The notes: generated by a model from the sequence alone, not told the origin. Counted from the stretch's first letter, positions 53,915-64,000 are shown. The stretch is 64,000 nucleotides of DNA from an uncultured Ignavibacteria bacterium (GCA_903862655.1 CAIOZA010000015.1:53516-117515), one strand, 5' to 3'. A program made the numbers and translations.

Positions 53915-54581
53915 AATTGCAACTTGGCATGGGAAAGTGCCAAAATATTGCGTAGTGATTGAATATTGGTAGCACAATGTCCACAAAAGAGAATTTATCG
54001 TGTAGCGATTATATATTTGTTATCTTCGATGTAATGATGTTTCGGGGGTTCACTTTTCTACCAATATCAAATCCCTGATCGGATAGAAAATCAAAATTAA
54101 AAAAACTCGATGCAAATGATGCAAATAGTGCAAACCAAAAAATGATTTAATTGAAATATAAGGAGGTTAAGCGGATTTTAAACAACCATACAATCATTAA
54201 AATGATGCAAAACGATGCAAATTGATGCAATCAAAAATCATAATCCATTGATAATTATGTATTTATTGTTCATTGAAATGAGCTAGGTAGTAGCCACCTG
54301 TTTGTAGAAAACGTAAGAAAAGCGAATAAGAGCTTCATCGGATCGACCAGGAAAATGGAACCTTATTAATACGGTTAACATTAGTAGATAGAATGTATCG
54401 TAGATATTTAACCTTATTACCTTATTCAGCTAGGTAAATAAGGTAACTAGGTCATGTATCAATGTGGAAAGCTGTTCTACTAGGTTTAAGAAATAATTCT
54501 ATACCTTTTAATTAAATTCTCGTGAAACTTGTACGTCATTTCACACGTATTGGTGACTAAGTTAAACACAAGGATAAAATC
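53915..54581. other. gene-free stretch upstream of htrA
   Basis: There is no credible reading frame. It contains the GATGCAA repeat groups (54109-54230), a G+A-rich AAGGAGG at 54161-54167 with no start codon at the usual distance, and ACCTTATT..AATAAGGT hairpin arms at about 54418-54443. The htrA promoter should lie near its end, but I see no clear TAnnTTTG box. Confidence 0.5.
54109..54230. repeat. GATGCAA iteron-like repeats
   Basis: One group has GATGCAAA at 54109 and 54118 and AGTGCAAA at 54127, with a 9-bp period. A second has GATGCAA at 54204, 54214 and 54224, with a 10-bp period. Regular spacing near one helical turn suggests an array of binding sites for one protein. Confidence 0.75.
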
Positions 54582-55802
54582 ATGAACACTGGAATATTTA
54601 AACTGATACTGATCTTCTCAATTATAATTCTCACTTTTCAGAATGGTAACTCTGCAACAAATGGGAGTGATGTATCTATTTATGAAGAGGCTAAATCAGC
54701 AAAACAATCAAAGATGGATAACAATCACATAGCCGATGTAATCACAATAAGCAGACATACTGCCGTCACCAGTGCCGTAAAAATCTGCGAACCTGCAATT
54801 GTCGGAATAAATGTTACTGAAGTGCGTCAGGTGGAATACCGCGATCCATTCGGGGACTATTTCGATGACCCGTTCTTCCAACAATTCTTTGGCGAGCACG
54901 GCAGAAGAAGGACTCAGCAATATCAGGTTCAGGGTTTGGGATCGGGATTCATCATCTCTCCCGATGGTTACATTCTAACAAATCATCATGTGGCCGGTCA
55001 GGCATCAAAGATCATTGTTACTATGACTGACGGTAGTAAGTATAATGCCGACGTTGTTGGCTCTGATATGACCTCCGACGTTGCCTTGCTTAAGATAGAT
55101 GCCAAGAATCTGGCATATCTGAAACTTGGGGATTCGGACGATATAATTCTCGGTGAATGGGTGCTGGCATTCGGTAACCCATTCGGTTTGTTTGATCTGA
55201 ATGCTAAACCGACAATTACAGTAGGAGTTGTTTCTAATTCGGGTATTAATCTCAATGAGCAGGGGAGAGTATATAAGGATATGATCCAAACTGATGCAGC
55301 AATTTCATCGGGTAATTCCGGTGGTCCGCTTGTTAATGCTTTGGGAGAGGTTATAGGAATGAATACTGTAATATTTTCAACTGCTCAAAGTGGCAGAGGA
55401 GCAGGAAGTATCGGCATCGGCTGGGCAATTCCTGTTAACCGTATAAAGACAGTTGTTGATTTATTGAAAAAAGATAAGAAAATAAATCGTAATTTTGATG
55501 TTGGAATGGAGATAAGAGAAATAGATGACGAAGTGGCTCATTATCTTCAGATCAAAAAGCGTGACGGAGTGGTCGTTCTGGGAGTAAGCAGTAAATCACC
55601 TGCAGGTCAGGCAGGAGTTGAGCCCGGAGATATTATTCTTGAAGTAAATGGCAAGAAGATACTCAGAGAGAATGATTTTACTTTTGGGATGGCTGATAAT
55701 ATGGTCGGAGATAAAGTTACATTCAAGCTGCTTCGTGACGATAAGGAAATGTCATTGAGCTTCAAACTAACCGAAAAGGTATTGCAACGTGGTAGAAGAT
55801 AA
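54582..55802 (+). CDS. HtrA/DegP-family serine protease
   Basis: The 406-aa protein has a signal peptide ([20 protein letters not shown]) and a trypsin-like domain with the intact triad His136 (LTNHHVAG), Asp166 (TSDVALL) and Ser246 (SSGNSGGPL). One PDZ domain follows at about 300-400 ([28 protein letters not shown]). With a single PDZ it resembles DegS more than two-PDZ DegP, but the mobile loop ([20 protein letters not shown]) is DegQ/DegP-like. It would degrade misfolded periplasmic proteins. Its end overlaps lptB by 14 nt. Confidence 0.93.
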   Translation: MNTGIFKLILIFSIIILTFQNGNSATNGSDVSIYEEAKSAKQSKMDNNHIADVITISRHTAVTSAVKICEPAIVGINVTEVRQVEYRDPFGDYFDDPFFQQFFGEHGRRRTQQYQVQGLGSGFIISPDGYILTNHHVAGQASKIIVTMTDGSKYNADVVGSDMTSDVALLKIDAKNLAYLKLGDSDDIILGEWVLAFGNPFGLFDLNAKPTITVGVVSNSGINLNEQGRVYKDMIQTDAAISSGNSGGPLVNALGEVIGMNTVIFSTAQSGRGAGSIGIGWAIPVNRIKTVVDLLKKDKKINRNFDVGMEIREIDDEVAHYLQIKKRDGVVVLGVSSKSPAGQAGVEPGDIILEVNGKKILRENDFTFGMADNMVGDKVTFKLLRDDKEMSLSFKLTEKVLQRGRR

Positions 55803-56580
55803 AACAGCAGAAATCATAAATGACAGCGGTACTGTTGATGGTCTTAAAAGTGTAATAAAGGGAACTAACCTTGTTAAGAAGTACGGTAAGCGAACTGTAG
55901 TAAAAGATGTATCTGTAGAACTTCATCAGGGTGAAATCGTTGGTCTGCTAGGTCCGAACGGAGCCGGCAAGACAACGACTTTCTATATGATGGTGGGTAT
56001 GATTAAGCCAAACAGCGGCAAAGTGTATATGGATGAGAAAGAAATAACTTCTAAAGCCATGTATCGCAGAGCCAATCTGGGAATCGGCTATCTGCCACAG
56101 GAACCGTCGATTTTCAGAAAGCTTAGTGTTGAGAAGAATATCAGAGCAATCCTTCAGATGCATAAGATGACCGCTCAGGCAAGAAAGGACAGACTCGAAG
56201 AGCTGCTTGAGAGCTTCAATATCAAGCATATCCGCAAAAGCAAGGGATTCATGCTTTCTGGTGGTGAACGCCGCAGATGCGAGATTGCGCGCAGTTTAGC
56301 TGCAAACCCTAAGTTCATTCTTCTGGATGAACCATTCGCAGGTATTGACCCTATAGCAGTTATCGACATTATGTGGATGATCCGAAAGCTAAAAGCTCAG
56401 GGAATCGGTATATTAATTACTGACCACAACGTTCATGAAACCTTGTCAATCACAGACAGAGCTTATATACTGATTGATGGTAGCATTTACACAGCCGGTA
56501 CAGCCGAAGAGATTGCAAGTAACCCAGAGGTTAGGAAACAGTATCTCGGAGAGACATTTAAGCTGGAAAGATACGATTAA
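55789..56580 (+). CDS. lptB: LPS export ABC transporter ATP-binding protein
   Basis: The 263-aa ATPase has Walker A ([10 protein letters not shown]), the LptB-specific Q-loop ([17 protein letters not shown]), signature LSGGERRR and Walker B ([16 protein letters not shown]), followed by the H-loop LITDHNV. It drives LPS extraction by LptBFGC. The start is GTG at 55789 inside the protease end, and adds an N-terminal stretch of about 25 residues to the usual start region. Partners LptF/G/A are not in the window. Confidence 0.93.
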   Translation: MVEDKTAEIINDSGTVDGLKSVIKGTNLVKKYGKRTVVKDVSVELHQGEIVGLLGPNGAGKTTTFYMMVGMIKPNSGKVYMDEKEITSKAMYRRANLGIGYLPQEPSIFRKLSVEKNIRAILQMHKMTAQARKDRLEELLESFNIKHIRKSKGFMLSGGERRRCEIARSLAANPKFILLDEPFAGIDPIAVIDIMWMIRKLKAQGIGILITDHNVHETLSITDRAYILIDGSIYTAGTAEEIASNPEVRKQYLGETFKLERYD

Positions 56581-58108
56581 AAACGATAAAATACTTGTTC
56601 TCGAATACTTTCTTATATTTGTTACTATAAGCTGAAATTATCTTCTCAGGAATTGAGAAATACTTCATCGCATCACGAGTTCCGGATTTGTTGAAGACAA
56701 GAGTTGAGTTGTTTATTTTTGATAGATCATTGATGGATGAATCAGGTATTCTGAAATTTTTAACCGGGAGACCGCTGAATTTCATTAGCCTGTGTGAATA
56801 TCCTGAGCCGGTGAGCATAAGAATATCACCAGTATTATTGTTTTTCAAATAAAGTCCGCATTCTTTGTATTCGTTAAGTCTATCCCCAAAATATCCAACT
56901 GTTGCTTCCTTGTATGTAGCTACATTCTCAGTCGGATTGTTTAGATTGATAGAATATTGAGTTAAAAGAAGTAAGCTGAATATCGCTACAAATGCCATTT
57001 GAAGTATATCATTCTTAATTAAGGTTATAAAATAAGCTATGATTACATTGATTGAGATTACAGCTAAAATCACATACCTGTAATTTAGCCCGCTCATTGA
57101 CATTTCGGTCAAACCTGTGAATATACCTATAAAATTAAAAAAAGGAATAAATAAAATAAATATCAAAAGAAATGCATTTTGTTTTGATTTTAGTTTTACT
57201 ATAAATGGAGTCAGAAGCAATACAAAAGCAGATAATCCGAATATATTCCAATAGGACACAACAAATAATTGGAGCGAATGGATCAGATTAAATTTTGCAA
57301 TATCGCCAGATGAGCTGAATTTTGATTGCCATGTAGTTGAGAAGAATTCAGCATTCAAAAAATAAAAGTAGCTACCATTAACAGCTTTTTGGAAGATAAT
57401 CCAGGCAATAATTCCGGAAAAAGTAATTAGGGTCAGATTAATGAATTGTATGTTAGTAATTTTAGATTTTAATCTGAAACTAAGAATGAAGATGGCGAAT
57501 ATGATTGCTATGGGCCATGCTTCATATCTGGAAAGAGTGGAAAGCATAAGAAATATCGAGGCTTTCAACAAATAATCGGGCTTTTCTTCTTTTATGCAAT
57601 TGATAAAATAATAAAAGAAGCCTGCAATAAAGGCGAGCATTGATAATTCCGACATCGCACTGAATGATAGAAAAATAATATTCGGATTGAGAGCGACAGC
57701 TAATGACAAGAATAATGCGGATAAAGGCTTCCTTGTTAGAAGAAAATTAGTTTTTACGATAAAAAAAACAAATAAAATGTATAACAAAAGATTGGGGATG
57801 CTTGCTGCCAGTGCGGTTTGAAACAATGTTTCCGATAAACAAAATGGGATTACCACCAAATATGGCAGTGGAAGCCAAGTAAGTTCATTAAATATCTGAG
57901 GATATGAGGATGAGTGTAGTAATAATGAGGCTTGTACCAGTCTGGAATTTCCATCACCATAGAATACAGTTGAGTAAGGATCAGTTTTAAATAAAAGCAG
58001 GAGTGCGATCAGAGCAATCGACAATGTAATGAAAATGTTAATGATTACAATATGATTCTCATTTGTTAAAATTTTTAATAAATCTATTCTTGATTTACTT
58101 TCTTTCAT
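56558..58108 (-). CDS. membrane protein, GT39/ArnT-like or DUF2029-like glycosyltransferase
   Basis: I start at the ATG at 58108 ([11 protein letters not shown]), overlapping ispD by 14 nt. The 516-aa protein has about 10-12 hydrophobic helices and a soluble C-terminal part. The region after the second helix ([15 protein letters not shown]) is where GT-C enzymes keep an acidic catalytic residue in the first loop, and the helix pattern is GT-C-like. Substrate and family are not certain. It is third in a minus-strand unit after the GWxTD protein and ispD. Confidence 0.7.
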   Translation of the reverse strand: MKESKSRIDLLKILTNENHIVIINIFITLSIALIALLLLFKTDPYSTVFYGDGNSRLVQASLLLHSSSYPQIFNELTWLPLPYLVVIPFCLSETLFQTALAASIPNLLLYILFVFFIVKTNFLLTRKPLSALFLSLAVALNPNIIFLSFSAMSELSMLAFIAGFFYYFINCIKEEKPDYLLKASIFLMLSTLSRYEAWPIAIIFAIFILSFRLKSKITNIQFINLTLITFSGIIAWIIFQKAVNGSYFYFLNAEFFSTTWQSKFSSSGDIAKFNLIHSLQLFVVSYWNIFGLSAFVLLLTPFIVKLKSKQNAFLLIFILFIPFFNFIGIFTGLTEMSMSGLNYRYVILAVISINVIIAYFITLIKNDILQMAFVAIFSLLLLTQYSINLNNPTENVATYKEATVGYFGDRLNEYKECGLYLKNNNTGDILMLTGSGYSHRLMKFSGLPVKNFRIPDSSINDLSKINNSTLVFNKSGTRDAMKYFSIPEKIISAYSNKYKKVFENKYFIVFNRIFPA

Positions 58109-58784
58109 TAGCCAAGAGACACGCAAGCTTGTAATCGAGCTGGGTTGTAATCTTAATATTCTGAACTTCACCTTCTACTAATTCTATGTGTTTGCCCATC
58201 GTTTCTAATAAAGCTGAATCATCTGTAGCGTAGATTTTATCCTTCATGGCTTTTTTATAGACTTCGAGTATTAGTTCTGTTTGGAAAACCTGAGGTGTCT
58301 GGACTGCACGAAGCCGTTCCCTATCCAAAGTTAGTATTGGTTTCTTTCCAACGTTGATAATCTTGATAGTGTCAGTTGGGATGACGGCAGGAATAGCGCA
58401 ACCCTTTGCCTGGGCAGTTGTGATTAGATTTCTTATGTGATCTAAAGAAGGAAAAGGCCTAACAGAATCATGTATCAGTATGATCTGGCTTTTCTTGGCT
58501 TCTTCTGTCTGGAGTGCGTTATAGATTGAATCCTGGCGTTTGCTGCCACTATTAACAACTCTGAATGTTTTGTTGATTGGATATTTATTAAGCATCTCGA
58601 AAGTCTGCTTAATCCAATGAGGCATAGTTGCAACGATAATGGATTTAATAGCAGATACTTTTTCGAAAGCTCTTATTGTCTGAATCAGGATAGGTGCGTC
58701 ACCCAGCATTTCAAACTGTTTTGGTAATCCACCACCAAATCTTTGACCCTGTCCACCAGCAGGAATTATTAAACAAGCATTCAT
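58095..58784 (-). CDS. ispD: 2-C-methyl-D-erythritol 4-phosphate cytidylyltransferase
   Basis: I start at the ATG at 58784 (MNACLIIPAGGQGQRFGGG), since the longer frame overlaps the GWxTD gene and adds an unnatural leader. The 229-aa enzyme has the CTP-binding loop PAGGQGQRFGGGLPKQF, the HDSVRPF motif and ATDDSALLE. It makes CDP-ME in the MEP isoprenoid pathway. It lies 1 nt after the GWxTD stop and overlaps the membrane protein gene, so the three are coupled. Confidence 0.93.
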   Translation of the reverse strand: MNACLIIPAGGQGQRFGGGLPKQFEMLGDAPILIQTIRAFEKVSAIKSIIVATMPHWIKQTFEMLNKYPINKTFRVVNSGSKRQDSIYNALQTEEAKKSQIILIHDSVRPFPSLDHIRNLITTAQAKGCAIPAVIPTDTIKIINVGKKPILTLDRERLRAVQTPQVFQTELILEVYKKAMKDKIYATDDSALLETMGKHIELVEGEVQNIKITTQLDYKLACLLANERK

Positions 58785-58785
58785 A

Positions 58786-60075
58786 TTAATGATATTTATA
58801 TTTTTCTGTAATAACAAGAGGAGAATATAATCTAAAGTCTCCAAAACCATTGTGATCAATAAAAACAATCTGTTTATCGGTGTAATACCAGCGTTCGTAA
58901 TTTCTGCCATCGGACAGTCTGCTTCTGTCAAAATTAGCAGGAGCGCCATAAATTATATAAACCATGCCCATGTCTGTTCTCCAGCCATCGGTGTAGCTTT
59001 TATAGTTGTTGTTAGCATAAAAGATTCTGGAATAATACTCATCGAAAGCTTCATTTCTATCAGTATTGGGACTTGGATCCAGCTTCTTCCAATAGTCTTC
59101 AAAACGAAGCTGTTTTTCTTGAAGATTAGATCCTGATTCAATGAAATCGATTTCGGAGCCTGTAGCAATGTATTTTAACTGTTTAATCGCCTGATCCAGA
59201 TCCTGAACAAAATTTCCACCGATTGACTTTGTATATTTTATAGAACGTTCTGCTGTTGCAAGATAATCTTCGGGAGTATAATCTGATTTTGAGGACGGCT
59301 TGAGAGCTAGCACCCGAAGAACATAGACACCTTGCAAAAGATTATCAGGAATATTTATTCTTAAATAATGCTGAATACTTTTACCTGAAATGTTAAATCG
59401 TTGACGTGGACTTTTGAATATAGCATCCTTTTTATCGTTTAGAATCTCATATACAAAGTCCGCAGAATCAGCCCCTGCAAAGGAATATGACTCAAAGAAG
59501 CAGAAGAAGAATTTACCTAAATCACCAATATTATCCGAAATGTGAGGTGTTACGACAAATCTTCCATTTTTTTCTTCTATCGAGCTGACCAGCATTAGTC
59601 CACTTACGGAAAAAGGATATTTGCTGAAATCGACAATTGTTTGGTTGCGGGTTCTCTGATTAGACTTATTTCCTCGCTTATCGTCAATATTGACATCAAT
59701 CTGATAGCGTCCTTTGGGCAGTTTAAATATATTCTGAGAGAAATCGAATTCGCCGTTGGCACTCTGGGTGACAGAGTAATCCTTTTCAACGATAGTTCTT
59801 GGAATTATTTTATTTTCTACTCTATTACCGTTTTCGTCAGTAATCTTGATATTCGCTTCGTAAACAGCAGCATAGTTATTTTCGTTTTTTATAAAGCGTA
59901 AGGACTGGTATGGGACAATAACATAGACGTCGAGTCTGCCTAACGAATCAATATCTGACTTGGAAACGACTGCATCAAAGTAGAAACTAATAGTATTATC
60001 GGGAGTATCCTTATCTTGTCCGTATATAAAAAACGGAAGAAAAAATAAAAAACATATTAATCGGATAGCTTTCAA
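58786..60075 (-). CDS. GWxTD domain-containing exported protein
   Basis: The 429-aa protein has a signal peptide (LICFLFFLPFFIYGQ) and the family marker DGWRTDMGMVYIIYGAP near residue 375, followed by RWYYTDKQIVFIDHNGFGDFRL. The N-terminal 250 residues look like Ig- or beta-sandwich-type repeats (FDAVVSKSDIDSLGRLDVYV, GRYQIDVNIDDKRGNKSN). GWxTD proteins occur widely in Bacteroidota-related genomes and have no firm function. It is the first gene of the unit with ispD. Confidence 0.85.
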   Translation of the reverse strand: MKAIRLICFLFFLPFFIYGQDKDTPDNTISFYFDAVVSKSDIDSLGRLDVYVIVPYQSLRFIKNENNYAAVYEANIKITDENGNRVENKIIPRTIVEKDYSVTQSANGEFDFSQNIFKLPKGRYQIDVNIDDKRGNKSNQRTRNQTIVDFSKYPFSVSGLMLVSSIEEKNGRFVVTPHISDNIGDLGKFFFCFFESYSFAGADSADFVYEILNDKKDAIFKSPRQRFNISGKSIQHYLRINIPDNLLQGVYVLRVLALKPSSKSDYTPEDYLATAERSIKYTKSIGGNFVQDLDQAIKQLKYIATGSEIDFIESGSNLQEKQLRFEDYWKKLDPSPNTDRNEAFDEYYSRIFYANNNYKSYTDGWRTDMGMVYIIYGAPANFDRSRLSDGRNYERWYYTDKQIVFIDHNGFGDFRLYSPLVITEKYKYH

Positions 60076-60324
60076 ACAGCAAACTTTCTTTTATCATTTT
60101 TAAATGTTAAGTACATTATGACAAATAACAATAAGGAATATTTTGATTGGTAATTTTTTGGTTATTAGCTACACAAGATTTTATCTTTTATCTCAATATT
60201 TGTAGTTGTTGTTGCTGTATCCTTCTATATAATCAGAGCTGCAAATATAGAAGTGTCAGCCGAATTGCAGAAAGAATAAACTTTGTGAAATAAGATAAAG
60301 TATGGGATTAGAATCTCATATATT

Positions 60325-60756
60325 TTAATCCCACACATATTTCCATTTACCGTCGTTCTGTCGCTTCCACACAGTGTGGAATATGCCTTTGAATGTTTTT
60401 TGCTGACCGGTTGAATCGGTAATTGTGTAAATATATTTGCCGTAAGTATATGCCATGTCGAGTGATGAGGAGACATCAACAAAATCGGGTGTCCATTTTA
60501 ATGCAATTTTCTTTGATTTAGAAGTATGGTAAAAATCTGATATTGCCTTTCGTCCGGATATAACTGAATCCTGACGGTTTATAGCCGCATCATCTGAGGA
60601 ATAATAGACAAAAGCTGCTGACATTCCACTATCGGCAACCATTTTCTCGAATTCATTTTCGATACGGATGATTTCCAGCTTTGCCTGATCAGTTCTGGAT
60701 TTCTGACAGGATAGCATTGTTACTGCAATAAGAGTAATCAGCAGAATATGTTTCAC
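60325..60756 (-). CDS. DUF4440/SnoaL-like lipoprotein
   Basis: The 143-aa protein has a lipoprotein signal (LLITLIAVTMLSCQKS; Cys17) and an NTF2-like cone fold: IIRIENEFEKMVADSGMSAA, AAINRQDSVISGRKAISDFY and GIFHTVWKRQNDGKWKYVWD. NTF2-like domains can act as isomerases or as binding modules; no catalytic pair is obvious. It starts 19 nt after the GH5 stop, so they may share a transcript. Confidence 0.82.
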   Translation of the reverse strand: MKHILLITLIAVTMLSCQKSRTDQAKLEIIRIENEFEKMVADSGMSAAFVYYSSDDAAINRQDSVISGRKAISDFYHTSKSKKIALKWTPDFVDVSSSLDMAYTYGKYIYTITDSTGQQKTFKGIFHTVWKRQNDGKWKYVWD

Positions 60757-60775
60757 GGCTTTCTTTCAATATAAT

Positions 60776-62110
60776 TTATCTAATAACAGTGAATTGCTTT
60801 AATGAATTTATAGAATGAACAGATAAACGGCAAAAATAGATTCCTGAGCTTAGTTCTGATATTCCCGTTAAATGGATATTGTTTGTACCCGAGCTTAGAA
60901 TGCCATCATAGACAGTTCCAAGGTTGTTGCCGAGTGAATTAAATATCTGGATTTTAGCTTTAATTTCATATTCAGATGTGATTGAAATATTTGTACCGTC
61001 TGCAACCGGATTTGGAAATATCTCCCAATTACTTGATAAATTAATAAAATCAACATCTGAAGCTACAGAATCACAAAAACCTTTTAAAAGTATGTACTTT
61101 GGAGTTATTGACGTATTGCGGATGCTGTACTGATTGTCGATCGCAACATCAGACTGCCAGCCAGCTTTGAGTGTGTTGAAATAACTGTCTGTTGTCATAT
61201 CCATTATGTCGCAGGATTTATCGAAATAACCATTGCCGGGACCCCATTCCCAAGCAAGCCAGCCAAATCCTAAGTTCTGACAATCTTTAATTATAGTTTG
61301 ATAGTTGCAGACATATTCGCAGACTTTATCCATATTGAATTTATAAGTAAACTCTCCGACGATTAGAGGAATATTAGCGTCGTAAGCGGCTGTAAGCTTT
61401 GAGGCGATGAATGCCTCGTCTGCACCTTCGCTAACTGCCCAATACATGTGAACGCTGAAAATCAGATTGTGATCAGGATCAGCTGCGGTTATATCCTTGC
61501 CAGTTGCTATAAGCAAATCGAGATTCTTACCCCACTCAGCCGCATCTATAACAATCGGACAGTGGATGCCTGCAGTTCTGATTTTAGTAACAGCAGTTAT
61601 ATAACCTGCTTTAAACTGCTCGTTGGTAACTGTTTCATTTCCAATTTCGTTACCGATGTTGAGTAACATATACTTTTCATGCTTTTTGACAACATTAACT
61701 ACTTCGGGAGAGACCCAATAGTCAGCCATTTGCTGAAGCATCGCCCATTCCCCGGTTGCATCGTGAAGCTCGACCATTGGTATCATACCGTTGTCAATGC
61801 AGTCCTGGATGTTACGGTCAAGTCCGGCAGGAGTTGCGTCAACCTGATCCGTGGGATTGGCAAGCCAGACAATACGTGTACAGTTTGCTCCCGTCTTGCG
61901 AATTTCCACAAAAGTCTGTTTGCGCAGAGCAACATCGTCGGTGTAGATAATCATTTTGTTAACCCCACGAAGCAGAACTTCATCTCCACATGGTGTGTAT
62001 AATGTACGTCCATTGACGTAGAGAGTGGTATGTGGTGCTTGAGAAAAAGACGAATAGCTGATAACACATAAAAGATATATCAGAGCAAATGTGTATTTAA
62101 TTCGATTCAT
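60776..62110 (-). CDS. GH5 (mannanase-like) glycoside hydrolase with T9SS tail
   Basis: The 444-aa protein has a signal peptide (LIYLLCVISYSSFSQ) and a GH5 barrel resembling Bacillus beta-mannanases (GH5_8-like): TLYTPCGDEVLLRGVNKM, MVELHDATGEW, VIDAAEWGK, FSVHMYW and GWLAWEWGPGNGY. The acid/base is Glu155 in LNIGNEIG and the nucleophile is Glu253 in IVGEFTYK. It ends in a T9SS type A domain (IFPNPVADGTNISI ... LSSGIYFCRLSV), without palindromes. It likely cuts beta-mannan at the surface. It is not part of a polysaccharide locus here. Confidence 0.85.
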   Translation of the reverse strand: MNRIKYTFALIYLLCVISYSSFSQAPHTTLYVNGRTLYTPCGDEVLLRGVNKMIIYTDDVALRKQTFVEIRKTGANCTRIVWLANPTDQVDATPAGLDRNIQDCIDNGMIPMVELHDATGEWAMLQQMADYWVSPEVVNVVKKHEKYMLLNIGNEIGNETVTNEQFKAGYITAVTKIRTAGIHCPIVIDAAEWGKNLDLLIATGKDITAADPDHNLIFSVHMYWAVSEGADEAFIASKLTAAYDANIPLIVGEFTYKFNMDKVCEYVCNYQTIIKDCQNLGFGWLAWEWGPGNGYFDKSCDIMDMTTDSYFNTLKAGWQSDVAIDNQYSIRNTSITPKYILLKGFCDSVASDVDFINLSSNWEIFPNPVADGTNISITSEYEIKAKIQIFNSLGNNLGTVYDGILSSGTNNIHLTGISELSSGIYFCRLSVHSINSLKQFTVIR

Positions 62111-62298
62111 TATACTTCCTAACTCATTAGTATCGAAACATTTATTATTTTGATTTACGATAATAATTTAATATTATTTGATTTGCGAGTAACTATGTGA
62201 ACGCATATACCAAATTAATAATTTGATTTGAATATATGTCTTTAATCAACGTCAATATAAATTCAATTCAATCATATTAAACAAATGAAATTAAGATT

Positions 62299-62829
62299 AT
62301 GAAAAATCTATTAAGATTAGTATGGCTGCCACTATTATCGCTATTTGGCTGTACGACAAGCTATCAACCTCTTGATGTTGTTTCTCACGTGGATCTGGAA
62401 AAGTATCTGGGCAAATGGTACGAGATAGCTTCATTTCCGCAGTCATTTCAAAAGGGATGCAACTGCACTACAGCTGAGTATATCAAGACGGAAGATAATT
62501 ATATCCGCGTTTTGAATTCATGCCGAAAGGATAGTCCAACCGGTGAGGTAAAGAAAGCAGAAGGGAAAGCTTTCCTTACTGACGACAAATCCAATGCCAA
62601 ACTCCGAGTTCAGTTCTTCTGGCCATTCCGTGGTGATTACTGGATTATTGATTTAGCTGAGGACTACAGCTATGCTGTTGTGGGGCATCCCAACCGTGAG
62701 TATCTCTGGATTCTGTGCCGAACTCCAAAGATGGAGAAATCTGTCTATGATGCAATTCTCGAAAGAGTCAAAGTCAAAGGATTCGACATAGCCAAGTTGA
62801 GCGTAACGAATCAGGAATGTAATAGGTAA
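62299..62829 (+). CDS. blc: lipocalin family lipoprotein
   Basis: The 176-aa protein has a lipoprotein signal (LVWLPLLSLFGCTTS), the lipocalin motif YLGKWYEIASFPQSFQKGC and the Blc-type end (YLWILCRTPKMEKSVYDAIL). A beta-barrel for fatty acids or lysophospholipids is expected at the outer membrane. It stands alone, divergent from the GH5 gene. Confidence 0.9.
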   Translation: MKNLLRLVWLPLLSLFGCTTSYQPLDVVSHVDLEKYLGKWYEIASFPQSFQKGCNCTTAEYIKTEDNYIRVLNSCRKDSPTGEVKKAEGKAFLTDDKSNAKLRVQFFWPFRGDYWIIDLAEDYSYAVVGHPNREYLWILCRTPKMEKSVYDAILERVKVKGFDIAKLSVTNQECNR

Positions 62830-62967
62830 TAACACAAACTAAAATTCATCATGAATATAGCCTTTAGCTTTTTAGTCCCGAAGAGCTAAAAGATTCTTAT
62901 TGTATTAATTCGTAATTTGCATTTCTATATAGGGCTTATTATAATAATTATCTGTATTGATTGATTT

Positions 62968-63867
62968 ATGAAGACATGGAAAGCAGAATCACTGCTGCTC
63001 GTTGTTACGGTCATTTGGGGAGCAACGTTCACATTTACAAAGCTGGGACTCGAGGACAGTTCTGTCTATTTCTATATATTCATCCGATTTATGATTGCTC
63101 TTACGCTCTCGATGCTGATTTGGGGGAAGTATCTGTTTCGTATAGACAAACAAACTCTGAAGAACGGATTGGTGCTTGGTGCTTTGTTCGCAGGAGGATT
63201 TATAACTCAGACTGTCGGGTTGAAATATACGACAGTTACAAAGTCGGCATTCATAACCGGAATGGCGGTTGTACTCACGCCTTTCGCCTTCAAAATTCTG
63301 ATTAAGAAGAAAATTAAAATATGGCAAACACTCGGTGTAATAATAACTGCTTGCGGGCTTTGGCTTTTCACTAATCCTAAAATGGACAATATCAATCCAG
63401 GTGATGTGCTAACACTGGTTTCTACTTTCTTCTGGGCGTTCTACATTACTTATATTGATATATTTACACGGAATATCACAAAGTTTGAGAATACGATTCA
63501 ACTTGTTTTTATGCAGTTCATTGTGGCTGCCCCGATCGCATTATTAGGCCATCTTCTGCTCGACACAGGTAATTTCCGATTCAACATAACGCCAAACCTG
63601 ATTGTCTCGCTACTATATAATGGAATAATCGCTTCGATATTCCTTACATTGATCCACACAAGCGTTCAGAAATACTCAACACCTGTTAAGGCGGCACTGA
63701 TTTTCTCGTTAGAACCTGTATTTGCGACGATTGTGGCAATTTTCGCGCTTAATGAATTTTTGGGTGGAAGGGAAATGTCAGGAGCGGCAATTCTGTTGTT
63801 CGGAGTTATTGTATCGGAAATTGGTGAGAATGCGTATAATTCAGTAAGAAGAATGCTGAATAAATAA
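62968..63867 (+). CDS. EamA/DMT family transporter
   Basis: The 299-aa protein has about ten membrane helices in two EamA repeats: LLLVVTVIWGATFTFTKLGL and LTLVSTFFWAFYITYIDIFT start them, and SLEPVFATIVAIFALNEFLG marks the second. DMT exporters move amino acids, nucleotides or other small metabolites; the substrate is unknown. It follows the lipocalin gene at a distance of 138 nt, with no obvious operon link. Confidence 0.9.
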   Translation: MKTWKAESLLLVVTVIWGATFTFTKLGLEDSSVYFYIFIRFMIALTLSMLIWGKYLFRIDKQTLKNGLVLGALFAGGFITQTVGLKYTTVTKSAFITGMAVVLTPFAFKILIKKKIKIWQTLGVIITACGLWLFTNPKMDNINPGDVLTLVSTFFWAFYITYIDIFTRNITKFENTIQLVFMQFIVAAPIALLGHLLLDTGNFRFNITPNLIVSLLYNGIIASIFLTLIHTSVQKYSTPVKAALIFSLEPVFATIVAIFALNEFLGGREMSGAAILLFGVIVSEIGENAYNSVRRMLNK

Positions 63868-64000
63868 GCCATATCGCAAAATTTCACTAATTATATAATA
63901 TATAAAAATAAAAAAAATATTCCTTTCTTTCGCTTCAGTTTCTAATAACCAGTGAATATCAATTCCCAAAAATCTTTTTCCATTGCTAACTACCTGATGA

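Noticed and set aside
60303..60333. TGGGATTA..TAATCCCA inverted repeat at the end of the DUF4440 gene
   Set aside because: It overlaps the stop codon and lacks a T run, so a terminator call is not supported.
1..64000. CRISPR arrays, IS elements, tRNA/rRNA genes
   Set aside because: No regularly spaced repeats, no transposase and no cloverleaf or rRNA motif were found by eye.

Overview
The window is a low-GC, gene-dense bacterial chromosome segment from the Bacteroidota/Chlorobi (FCB) lineage, possibly close to Kapaibacteria or Ignavibacteria (tentative). Three things point there. Several secreted proteins end in type IX secretion (T9SS) sorting domains of the form SPNPA..DFIEI..APGMYFVRIG. 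Two promoters match the Bacteroidota sigma pattern TTTG-N19/20-TAnnTTTG (before rpsF and rpmH). A 14-gene flexirubin/aryl-polyene-like operon is present. No phage, insertion sequence, CRISPR array, tRNA or rRNA was found.

Layout. 1-9.4 kb: end of a GT39 glycosyltransferase, rpmG, a MarR regulator with a tandem-rhodanese lipoprotein, a metallophosphoesterase, a histidine kinase, and the cysK-cysE cysteine operon with a possible leader terminator. 9.8-14.8 kb: three consecutive secreted propeller-like proteins with T9SS tails. 14.9-25.9 kb: an SprA-related metalloprotease-like protein, tyrS, an OmpR-type regulator, a CheW protein with an inserted CZB domain, a large secreted FlgD-tailed protein, a zinc/manganese ABC importer, a PAP2 phosphatase and yraN. 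26.1-41.4 kb: one minus-strand operon with three ketosynthase-type proteins plus a KS-like fragment, ACP, dehydratase, thioesterase, GT2, an MMPL/acyltransferase/methyltransferase fusion, LolA, a lipoprotein, a deacetylase, a desaturase-like flavoprotein and a C45 acyltransferase. 41.5-44.8 kb: a Cu/Zn permease-HMA fusion, another T9SS protein and a FlgD-like protein. 45.1-53.2 kb: core genes rpsA, rpsF-rplI, an SDR epimerase, an M48 protease, and rpmH-rnpA-yidD-yidC. 53.2-54.6 kb: a gene-free, repeat-rich region. 54.6-63.9 kb: HtrA protease-lptB, a membrane mannosyltransferase-like protein with ispD and a GWxTD protein, a DUF4440 lipoprotein, a GH5 mannanase, lipocalin and an EamA transporter.

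The operon at 26-41 kb looks like a complete assembly line for a polyunsaturated, glycosylated and/or acylated outer-membrane lipid. ACP, KS and dehydratase would build the chain, the acyltransferase, methyltransferase and GT2 would decorate it, and MMPL, LolA and the lipoprotein would move it outward. It lacks the aromatic-starter and resorcinol-forming genes usual for aryl polyenes and flexirubins.

The most unusual signal is in the T9SS tails. Four of them (genes at 9.8, 12.0, 13.5 and 43.0 kb) carry GC-rich palindromes inserted in frame at the same two loops. The same palindrome recurs in different genes in the same reading frame, and unrelated palindromes occupy the same site. This resembles in-frame palindromic elements, here targeted to a secretion-sorting domain. 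A further set of palindromic repeats fills the gene-free region at 53.3-53.7 kb.
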